Shown: in pieces, positions 56,358 to 64,000 of the stretch
Position numbering within the stretch: the first letter of the stretch is position 1
Layout: the number at the start of each line of letters is the position of its first letter
Source: Heliocidaris tuberculata
Lineage: Eukaryota > Echinodermata > Echinoidea > Camarodonta > Echinometridae
Direction: 5' to 3'
Length of the DNA: 64,000 bases
NCBI GenBank assembly: GCA_025618425.1
Contig: CM046852.1
Location: 1,399,645-1,463,644, forward strand
Notes under the pieces: model-generated
What the model was told of the DNA's origin: nothing
Seen by the model: the letters and a program-made list of their open reading frames with translations, nothing else
The model's database searches: none
Translations under genes and position numbers: made by a program

Positions 56358-56793
56358 CAGTGTTGGGTCCAAGACCAGAGGGTCCGAGATCAAAATCAAG
56401 ATCAAGATCAGACAGTCCGAGATCCAGATCAATATCAAGATCAAGATCCGCAGCTCAAGATCGAGATTAGAACATATGTCCGAGATCAAGATCAAGATCG
56501 AGGTTACTGATGCCGATCTCGAGACTGGTCTCGAGATCAAGATCGATCTCGATGTACCCAACACTGAGTCGTGTTTTCGCCGATTGGTGAACGATTTTAA
56601 AAGCTTTTTCGTTTGATAATAACAATGTTGATCTCGAGCGATCTCGAGCAAAAATTCCGAGAACGGAACAAATTCTGGTCCAAGATCAAGATCAAGACCA
56701 ACACCTTTGAGATCAAGAACAAGATCAAGGTTGCTGATGCCAATCTCGAGACTGGTCTCGAGATCAAGATCGATCTCGAGGTACCCAACACTG
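56358..56793. mobile_element. hAT-like element, CAGTGTTGGG ends
   Basis: 436 bp with ends CAGTGTTGGGTCC and inverse GTACCCAACACTG, and a purine-rich gatcaagatc interior. Flanks gttaactg and cttaacag agree at 6 of 8 bases, a weak 8-bp duplication. Confidence 0.72.
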
Positions 56794-56934
56794 CTTAACA
56801 GCTTGCTTTCTTATCTTGATTAGAGGCTATTTTGCGATGTTTTTCTTTGTCATGCAGTCATGATACAGTAATTTCATGTGTAGCTCTTTTTAAGCAGGCT
56901 ACTGCACCACTGGTTTCGATATGAATATATTTGT

Positions 56935-57450
56935 GACCATTGTTATTCCCTTTTTGTATTCAAACCTTATTGCATCTGTGTTCATCATATCAAGAGTGCC
57001 CTGTACAATTCTCTTTCTCTCTTTCTAAGATATTTCTGACCGTTTTTATTCCCTTTTTGTATTCAAACCTTATTGCATCTATGTTAATTATATCAAGAGT
57101 GCCCTGTACAATTCTGTTTTTCTCTTTCTAAGATATTTCTGACCGTTGTTATTCCCTTTTTGTATTCAAACCTTATTGCATGTGTTCATCATATCATGAG
57201 TGCCCTGTACAATTCCCTTTCTCTCTTTCTAAGATATTTCTGACCATTGTTATTCCCTTTTTGTATTTGTACCTTATTGCATCTGTGGTCATCATATCAA
57301 GAGTGCCCTTTACAATTCTCTTTCTCTCTTTCTATAAAGATATTTGGGCCTGTTGTTATTCCCTTTTTGTATTCAAACCTTATTGCATCTGTGTTCATCT
57401 TATCAAGAGTGCCCTGTACAGTTCTTTTTCTCTCTTTTTAATCTTTATCT
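56935..57450. repeat. Five-copy minisatellite, about 103-bp period
   Basis: Units begin gaccattgttattccctttt-type at 56935, 57038, 57141, 57242 and 57347; each ends in a strong pyrimidine tract, ctctttctctctttctaag. Confidence 0.95.
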
Positions 57451-57454
57451 ACAG

Positions 57455-57730
57455 GACCGGAACCAGTCTTGTTTTTTGAAGTGAAGGAAATCGTTGGCAA
57501 CAACGTCACTTTTATCTGGAGTGGACCCCCCTCAAACTTTTATCGCTATGCCCTGCATGTTGCACCAGAGAATGATTCGTGGGCTTTACCCGGCAATGAG
57601 ACTGAGTTCACCATACAGTATGACATCAATGAAGAGTTTGTAGCCACAATCTACTCTGAAGCCCTGGTTGACACCACACTCGGGTCTGATTATATGCTTA
57701 GCGAACCTTTGACTCTCAATGTCATCATAG
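57455..57730 (+). CDS. FN3 domain 33 (type A) exon
   Basis: 92 codons, acceptor taatctttatctacag, donor G|GTGAGG. PEPVLFFEVKEIVGNN opening; VTFIWSGPPSNFYRYALHVA; the E-F core is divergent (YDINEEFVATIYSEAL). Its polypyrimidine tract is the end of a 103-bp minisatellite array. Confidence 0.91.
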
Positions 57731-58569
57731 GTGAGGATAACACATGAATATGTATACACGTGTACATAATTTTGCTGTATCTTTTGGGCCATTCTTTGTA
57801 AAGTGAAACTTCTGGTCACACGCGTTACCAACTAATTTTGCCTCATTACCGGAAAATCAGATTACATTTTATTGAATTTTTAAAATTACCAGTTTCTTAT
57901 GTCAAAAATATTTTCTTTTCTGTGACAAGAAAAAGTCATTTCCAAACCATAATGTTTTTACAGAGACATTTAAAAATGCCCTTTTTTGAGTGGTCACACA
58001 CATGACCGACCCAATTTTCACTTCTAAAAGAAAAGAATGTTCCCTAATTTATGGAAAATTGCTTTCAAACTGTTCAGAGCAATTCCATTATACAGCAATG
58101 AAAAGTGGAAACTCGCCCTTCAAGGGAAATACGAGAAAAGTAGGTTTGAATACCAACAAGTATGACCCTTTTTCGTGCAAGGTCACACATGTGACCGACC
58201 TACATGTAATGTTGACCTCTGAAAGAAAATGATGTACTCTCATTTAAAATATTGACCCTCCATCTTTTGGGGTAAGATTGTTATTCAAATATCCAAAACG
58301 AGAGACTTCTACTACAAGACAAATACTAGAAAATTAGGTTTAAATGAGCTATTTTTCAGGATTTTCGTCACACACGTGACTGAGAATGGTCCTTTCGTTC
58401 TCTCTTTTTCTAAGCTTTATCTTCCTCCCTCTCACTCCCTGTCCTTGTCACTTGTGAACTTTTTTTTGTATTCAACTGAATAAAGATTCAGCATAACTCT
58501 GTGACGTTTCAAGACATCAGACATTTCTAGAATAATGATTGTATACGTGATCCCCTTTTTTGTGCAAAG
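57731..58569 (+). other. Intron 34
   Basis: Mostly one repeat (57786-58396) with gggccattctttgtaaag start and gagaatggtcctt end; related to 54598-54840. It has repeated gtcacacacgtgac-like words. No gene. Confidence 0.7.
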
Positions 58570-58824
58570 ACCCTAGTGAACCTGGAACTATTGATGTGAC
58601 GGAGCTGACCTCAACATCCATTTTGATCACGTGGACTGAGATTGCGGGAATCACCGACTACATTGTCAACCTCACCTTGGCAGCCAACAACTCTGAGCTC
58701 TTTTCAGAAATCATTCGAGGCTCCCTCATGGCCAACTTCTCAGGGTTGGTGCCGGGAGAGGAGTACATCATCAAGATTGGGCTGCAGTGCGCCGGAGAAG
58801 TTCTCACTCTTCGACAGTTTACAT
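58570..58824 (+). CDS. FN3 domain 34 (type B) exon
   Basis: 85 codons, acceptor ccccttttttgtgcaaag, donor T|GTAAGT. PSEPGTIDVTELTSTS opening; ILITWTEIAGITDYIVNLTL; core LVPGEEYIIKIGLQCAG; ends RQFT. N-glycosylation sequons NLT, NNS and NFS. Confidence 0.92.
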
Positions 58825-59255
58825 GTAAGTCTTTTTAGTGAGACTTTACAAACTGTATCACCTAAAAGTACTGTTTAATATACTCTGAAAGCCTTCCCTT
58901 GAAACCACTCACTCACTTTCTTGTGATATACAATTTACATGTTAACATGTTGACTCTTCTGTCAGTGATACAGCCTTTGCAAGCTGTATCATCTAAATCT
59001 ACCCTTCTGTATACTCTGCAATGCCTTCCCTCAAAACCACCCCCTCACTTTATTGTGATTTACAGGGTAATAGATATAGCAGGAGCAATGGGATGTTCTC
59101 TGTGAGGATGCCTTTTTTTTCTTTCTTTTTTTTCTTTTTATTGAAAACAATATGATTGTGTGTGATATTTGCATCAGAGAGAGGAAAAATTTACAATAAC
59201 GTAATATATCCCAGCCAAAGAGTAACTATATCTACATGTATCTTATCTTTTGAAG
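58825..59255 (+). other. Intron 35
   Basis: Has two diverged copies of an 85-90-bp piece (acaaactgtatcacctaaaa and gcaagctgtatcatctaaat). Otherwise nothing recognised. Confidence 0.68.
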
Positions 59256-59534
59256 TACCTCTGGAGCCTGTGTGCGCTGTCTTCACATGGGTCGCTGAAG
59301 ACTCTGTCACGCTACAGTGGTCTCGACCTGACAGCAAGCTCTTTGGCTATGAGATCATGTACGATGACGGCAGTGGTCCGTACAGTCCTATTAATGTGTT
59401 TGACAGGAACTCAGTGAATCTGGAAAGAACAATTTCTAATTTGATGAATGGACCTGATGTTGAGGTGAATATCACTACTATCGCGGGGGCAGGAATGAGC
59501 CAGATGAGGAGCAAGCCTGTCATGATCAGTCCAA
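59256..59534 (+). CDS. FN3 domain 35 (type A) exon
   Basis: 93 codons, acceptor ttatcttttgaag, donor A|GTGAGT. PLEPVCAVFTWVAEDS opening; VTLQWSRPDSKLFGYEIMYD; core region LMNGPDVEVNITTIAGAG, with Pro-Asp where Tyr is usual; tail RSKPVMISP. Confidence 0.91.
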
Positions 59535-60446
59535 GTGAGTCCTTACAGTTTGATTTTCATAAGTTTAGGCCACCATTCACCTCATGACGTGACCAGATTG
59601 TTCTAGGAACAGAATGAAATATCAGAAATGTAAATTGTATCCTACTTTAGATCTGGAATAGTCATATGAATATTTACATGTATATCAAAATGAAATACTC
59701 TAAACACTAAATGCCAATAGTAGACATGTTTGGCAGTTTGATATCTTATGTACATCCCACAAGCACCAAAGCACCATCTTCTGGCAGGCTAACTTCAATT
59801 TCCCAGCCTACTTCTTTGAAAGTTATCTAAAGCATAGTCTTTAGATATCAAACTTTCACAAGCAAATACTTTGGATGTGTCACAGATTCCAGACCATTCT
59901 GATGACATTGATATAATTTTAAAGGGATTCGGTAACTTTGTGGAGGCTTGATTTTAATAAATTGTTGAATTTTGATATCCGTCTTGTATAATGATGTTCA
60001 GAAGGATGGATAAATAAATAGCCAGGCATAGAAAGTTTTTAAATATATAATGCTATTATTAAGATATCTATGACTGAATACTCCCATTTACGAAAGCGTA
60101 TGGCCATACGCTTTAGTCTAATACCGAGTCTATGGGGGAAAATGAGTGGCATTTCCGGTCACTTGCATATGTTTACTTTTGTGAAGCACATGATGATTTT
60201 GAAGTGCTTTTTTTCCTGGGCTTCATTTTTACACCATATCACATACACTGATAGCATGTAAGGCCAGGCAGCTCAGGTTTTATCAAGCCTCTACAAAGTT
60301 ACCAAATCACTTTAAGGCAACTGTGAATATCAATATTGCTGGCTTTGATTTTGCTCCGGAAATGTATTTTGATTTACATGAACTTGGTGAAAATAGCAGC
60401 AAAATCAATATTCCTTAGTGGTTCCATGATTACTTATCACCACCAG
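59535..60446 (+). other. Intron 36
   Basis: Holds a TTAA element (59919-60315) with 34-bp inverted ends. 59535-59918 shows nothing recognised. Confidence 0.78.
59919..60315. mobile_element. TTAAAGGGATTCGGTAACTT element
   Basis: 397 bp. TTAAAGGGATTCGGTAACTT and gtggaggcttgat at the left; right end is the inverse of TTAAAGTGATTTGGTAACTT and gtagaggcttgat. TTAA on both sides. Confidence 0.9.
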
Positions 60447-60686
60447 GATCCCTTGGCAGTGCCTTCAACATCACGAGCGTGACATCAACCAGCATCACGT
60501 TTGGGTGGTATGACCTCCCGGATGCGTCTGAGTATGATGTCTGCATCCAGCCAGCTGTTGGGAATGCCACCTGCGGCAACTTGACCGAGAAGACTACGAC
60601 TTTTACTGACCTCTACCCAGGTGCGGCCTACACGCTTTCGATTGGGTGGGACTCTGCGTGCGGAGTATCCCTCACATTCAATACCG
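60447..60686 (+). CDS. FN3 domain 36 (type B) exon
   Basis: 80 codons, acceptor cttatcaccaccag (weak pyrimidine tract), donor G|GTAAGT. SLGSAFNITSVTSTS opening; ITFGWYDLPDASEYDVCIQP; core LYPGAAYTLSIGWDSACG. Three Cys. Confidence 0.91.
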
Positions 60687-61322
60687 GTAAGTGTGATGAT
60701 TCTGTTTCTATTATCTCAATGTTGTTTCTATTGTGAGAGATAAGAAAATCATGTATACCCAAGAGATAAAGTTTTTCCATTACCAAATGTACTTGACCAT
60801 TATGGTGGTGTATCTAACACTGGTTTAATTGGAAGATGTAAATGTTTATATTTCAGATTCAGATTCGGATTTAGATTTTATCACTTTTTTTTTTCATTTT
60901 TCAAATTATATAACAATAACTATTGTGCAATTAACAATATACAAAATAATTGACATAAAAAACTAGGTGCAGAATTCTTTTTGAGTATTACGAGCAAAAT
61001 AAAGAGTATTTAACGTTTTTGAGTTGTAAGAAAACAAATTAAAAACAGTGAAGGCTACATTAGAGTAATTATATGAAAATGAGAATGAAAACAGAGACCA
61101 ACAAAGAAGCAGAGCTTGTAGAAGTGCTGGTCCCTGAAAAAATGTTAATTATGAATGCAGTACATAAAAAACTAGACTGGGCAATCTTGCATAACATGCC
61201 AAAAAAAGGGAAAAGAAAGAAGAATAAAAAAGGGGAAAGAGTAGAGAACATGCACGTATAGGAAGTCTCACAAGCAGATATAAAAGGAAAGTGCATTTTC
61301 CCTCTTGCTTTACCCGTTACAG
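60687..61322 (+). other. Intron 37
   Basis: A-rich with nothing recognised (61070-61260 gives a spurious lysine-rich frame). Confidence 0.7.
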
Positions 61323-61616
61323 GACCAAGTAGCCCTGCCAATCTGTCTTTGGGCGTCATCTCTTCCTGCGCTGGTGAAGTCACCTGGGATATCCCTCAAA
61401 GTGACTATGACTTCTTTGAAGTGACCTACAGCCCCGACAACGGCTTCACCAGCTCTCCGGCTCACATCTACCGCATGGATGTAGGGGAGAACGAAACCAG
61501 TGTTACATTTCCTTTCGTCGGCATTCTGCCGGAAACGGATTACAACGTTTCTGTGGTTGCGGTGTCAGGGGCTCTCGATGTAAGGAGTGAGCCCTCATAC
61601 ATTACTTTCAGAACAG
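61323..61616 (+). CDS. FN3 domain 37 (type A) exon
   Basis: 98 codons, acceptor tgctttacccgttacag, donor G|GTAAGT. PSSPANLSLGVISSC opening; GEVTWDIPQSDYDFFEVTYS; core ILPETDYNVSVVAVSG; tail RSEPSYITFRT. Shares the SPDxGxxSSP hairpin with domain 25. Confidence 0.93.
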
Positions 61617-61874
61617 GTAAGTCAGATTCACAATTTAGTCTTCATATGCAATGTAGAATGAAATTTTTAGGGCGTATGTGTTTTAATCATAATACTCCTG
61701 ACCATTTTTATATGTGACTTGTCATGTTTTCATTTCTGCTTTTCTGGACCATTGCCACTTTAGCTGTTATGCCTGTACAGTTTTTTTAAATCTTGCTCGG
61801 GATGTACTATGCATGCAGCAAATGGAGTGTTCTTTGAAATGCATAATAATTCTTATTTCCTTTCTTTGTTCTAG

Positions 61875-62135
61875 AACCTCCTGCCAATGGCAGTGTAGCT
61901 GTAACTGCGTTGTCTACAGATTCTATTCAGGTTGGATGGGGCAACGACACACAGGATTATGTGTATATCCGATTCAATCTGGATGGTGCAAATGAGACCG
62001 TCTGCGAGAACGAATCCCTCTGCGCTGTTGGCAACAGCAGCGAGTTTTACAACATTACAGAACTCCTGTCAGGTCAGAAGTACATCATCTTCGTAGATCA
62101 GGATGGTGTTTGTGAGACCCTACAGCAGTACACAC
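61875..62135 (+). CDS. FN3 domain 38 (type B) exon
   Basis: 87 codons, acceptor ttctttgttctag, donor C|GTAAGT. PPANGSVAVTALSTDS opening; IQVGWGNDTQDYVYIRFNL; Cys at VCENESLC and DGVC; core LLSGQKYIIFVDQDG. The next exon follows after only 183 bp, the shortest intron in the window. Confidence 0.92.
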
Positions 62136-62318
62136 GTAAGTGACAAGATTTTACAGAATATAAAGTTAGCTGCGAGTCATTAGATCTGTTATTCTAGTAA
62201 TTGGCTATTTTTGTGGCCATTATGAATTTCCACTTTTGTACTTACTTTGACTTACTTTGACCTTGAATGAATTGACTGGAATCATATGTGAATGACCTCT
62301 CATGTAATTATTCTTCAG

Positions 62319-62609
62319 GTCCATTACCGCCAGTCAACATAGACACTGCCGAGCGCACATTGACCTCGCTCAATATCACATGGTCAGACCCAGGCAATGA
62401 GACCATGTTTGACCATTACTACGTGGCCTATGAGAGAGTGGATGAGCTAGGCAACTTCACGGAGGTGGGGTACTTTTATCCTAATGTGACTTCGGTCTTA
62501 CTCGAAGGACTTACCCCTCGCACAGAGTACCTCATCAATGTATCGACCGTCGTGGGTGAGGGAAATGCCCAAGCTTTCAGCGATGGGGAACTGTATTCTA
62601 CATACACAG
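62319..62609 (+). CDS. FN3 domain 39 (type A) exon
   Basis: 97 codons, acceptor taattattcttcag, donor G|GTATTT. PLPPVNIDTAERTLTS opening; LNITWSDPGNETMFDHYYVA; core LTPRTEYLINVSTVVGEG; ends STYT. It is the last exon visible and stops mid-codon, so coding continues beyond the window. Confidence 0.93.
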
Positions 62610-62805
62610 GTATTTCTTTTGTTTATTAATAGATGACAAATCACCAAAACATACGCCATCCTATACCTAAATAGTGTTAAGTATGCATTCATCTTTAAAC
62701 TAATTTCTCACATCTCTGTGCATGTACTGATTGGAAGAAAAAATTGTATCAATTCCACATTCATGCACATGAAAATATGTGTTTGAAAAGATGATACAGA
62801 ACCCA

Positions 62806-63013
62806 ATAAATCAGCCAGTTTGTAATTTCAGTTTGCGCATGTGCAGATAAAGGTCATTTGTACCGAGTACAATTTATACACTTTCGTGGCGTGCAAACTC
62901 GATGCGCACCAATGTGCTTTTAGTTGTAAAACAAGTAGGGTATTCACCAAAACAGATGCACATGTGTGTACAAAGTGAGGTCATATCAGGGTCATTACGA
63001 ACTGGCTTATTAA
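62806..63013. mobile_element. AAGCCAGTTCG family element, copy 2
   Basis: Starts aataaatcagccagtttgta and ends cgaactggcttatta. It overlaps the first TTAA of the next element. Confidence 0.8.
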
Positions 63014-63425
63014 CCCTTTCAGGACAGGAATTATTTAAGGGCTAAATTGATCACGTTTTTTTCTTCAAATTGGCAACAATAATATTTTTCTGTTAGTGCT
63101 ACATGGTTCAAATAAGGTGTAATGTCTTGGAAAACAATATACATGGTTAGAAATTTGTTGAATAGTTGAAAGAAATTGCCAATTTTGATGAAAAACAATG
63201 ATTTTAAACCTCTCAATGTGTTGCCAATTTAAGGATCTCAAAGCTTATTCTTGTTTTTAAAATTCCTGGCATCAAACGCAATATGGTCATGCAATGAAAA
63301 TGGACATAGTGTGTGCAGAAAATTTTGCTCTTTCTACTTGTGCATCTGGTATATTTTTTAGAGCTCTGGATCAAAAGTTATTGAGCCAAACCACAAAATG
63401 TGGTCATTTGTCTTGAAAGGGTTAA
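63010..63425 (+). mobile_element. 416-bp TTAACCCTTTC family, copy 6
   Basis: 416 bp, TTAACCCTTTCAGGACA start and TGTCTTGAAAGGGTTAA end. Confidence 0.93.
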
Positions 63426-63530
63426 ATCACATCAAATGAAATTCAAATAAAAAAATGTCACTGACAAAAAGTACTGGTCATGCAAATGAATCTGACATTG
63501 GTTCTCACATTTGTTTTCTCACACATATAT

Positions 63531-63900
63531 TTAAAGGGTACCAATCACCAAAAAATATTTTACTCTCTATGTTAGAGGTTTCATGTCATTCTACTGTATT
63601 CCAAATATGGGCTTCGAATATCACTTCTATAAAGAGGTATTACAAGTTTAATTATACTCTCTATAAGCATAAAAGCGACTCGTGAGTAGACTACTCAACG
63701 CACCCGTACGCGCTCGCTAAGATAAGGGCTTGCACGGAACCCAACTTGGAGGTTCGGTTCCGCGCGAGCACCTTCATGTTATTCTTTATTTCCGTCATAC
63801 TCCTGAAGTGTTGACCCATAGAATTTCAGATAAAGTTCTTTGAGGTTAATACTTCCTAGTGATATACAAATTTTTTTTTCAGGTGGTTGGTACACTTTAA
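63531..63900. mobile_element. TTAAAGTGTACCAATCACC family, copy 2
   Basis: 370 bp. TTAAAGGGTACCAATCACC start; ends ggtggttggtacactttaa. The middle has gttccgcgcgagcacctt, comparable with gcgcgagggggctttatg in copy 1. Confidence 0.88.
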
Positions 63901-64000
63901 GCAGAAAATAATTACACTTTTACCCTGGACATGTACCACAGCAATTATTATCCAAGATCATGCTAATTGAAAAGGGAAACCATTTGTAATTTTTTGCATA

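Larger units (their letters stand above)
55935..57454 (+). other. Intron 33
   Basis: Contains a MITE (55977-56234), an 80-bp TTAA mini-MITE (56236-56315), a hAT-like element (56358-56793) and a five-copy minisatellite (56935-57450). Confidence 0.8.
2049..62609 (+). other. Giant FN3-repeat gene, internal part (39 domains, 40 exons)
   Basis: Partial gene spanning nearly the whole window. Forty exons with consensus acceptors and donors join in one frame; all junction codons were checked and none makes a stop. Each exon encodes one Ig-fold FN3-like module: a B-strand with a hydrophobic-x-W pattern, a C-strand with Tyr, and the L-x-P-x-x-x-Y-x-(F/V)-x-V core of the E-F region. Introns are phase 1 except the one inside domain 29. 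Sum is about 3,464 codons. FN3 arrays are extracellular, and N-x-S/T sites are abundant, so I infer a secreted or cell-surface adhesion-type protein. One exon per FN3 domain with phase 1 borders recalls class III receptor tyrosine phosphatases, but no phosphatase or membrane segment lies here. First and last exons are in the window, but the true 5' and 3' ends are not. Confidence 0.9.
62610..64000 (+). other. Intron 40, incomplete
   Basis: Contains the AAGCCAGTTCG element (62806-63013), 416-bp copy 6 (63010-63425) and a TTAAAG element (63531-63900). No exon seen before the window ends. Confidence 0.8.

Noticed and set aside
56351..56798. Counting the CAGTGTTGGG element as another TTAA family
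   Set aside because: TTAA occurs near both sides, but the CAGTG ends and 8-bp flanks fit a hAT insertion better.
56940..57479. Several overlapping frames with repeated IPFLYSNLIAS-like peptides
   Set aside because: They are translations of the 103-bp minisatellite.
61073..61261. Lys/Glu-rich short frame
   Set aside because: A-rich intron sequence; no supporting feature.
2049..62609. Firm naming as a receptor tyrosine phosphatase (PTPRB-like), fibronectin or tenascin
   Set aside because: Only FN3 modules are visible; no diagnostic catalytic, membrane, EGF or fibrinogen-like domain is in the window.

Overview
The window reads as an intron-rich animal genome, most likely an echinoderm and probably a sea urchin. 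The clues are AT-rich DNA crowded with TACATGTA-type microsatellites, hundreds of short inverted-repeat elements and tRNA-derived SINE pieces, and small symmetrical exons with GT-AG borders. I cannot prove the species from sequence alone.

There is one real gene, on the + strand, open at both ends. It occupies 2049-62609 and shows 40 coding exons that encode 39 fibronectin type III (FN3)-like domains, about 3,464 codons. Almost every domain is exactly one exon, and every intron but one is in phase 1, so the exons can be duplicated, lost or skipped without breaking the frame. Domains alternate between a longer type A (85-105 residues, usually opening with a Pro-rich PxxP stretch) and a shorter type B (73-94 residues). 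In domains 2-23 a higher-order A1-B-A2-B period is visible. The rhythm breaks once, between domains 3 and 4, in the largest intron. Domain 18 carries a one-base frameshift in a C homopolymer, domain 29 is the only domain split by an intron, the intron after domain 3 has a GC donor, and domain 17 has an RGD motif. No signal peptide, membrane segment, kinase or phosphatase domain is inside the window, so the family (receptor-type phosphatase-like, adhesion or matrix protein) is open.

Region by region: 1-2048 is non-coding (upstream intron or flank) with repeats and a possible retropepsin fragment on the minus strand. 2049-20456 has widely spaced exons 1-6 separated by large introns full of nested transposons. 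20457-42408 has closely spaced exons 7-22. 42409-44752 is a three-copy 442-bp tandem array. 44753-62609 has exons 23-39. 62610-64000 is intron.

The introns are dominated by non-autonomous inverted-repeat elements. Many independent families begin and end with TTAA, in two terminal dialects (TTAACC... and TTAAAG...). A 416-bp family has a filled copy and a matching empty site in the neighbouring tandem unit, which directly shows TTAA target duplication as in piggyBac transposition. No minus-strand gene, promoter, terminator, rRNA, functional tRNA or CRISPR array could be supported.
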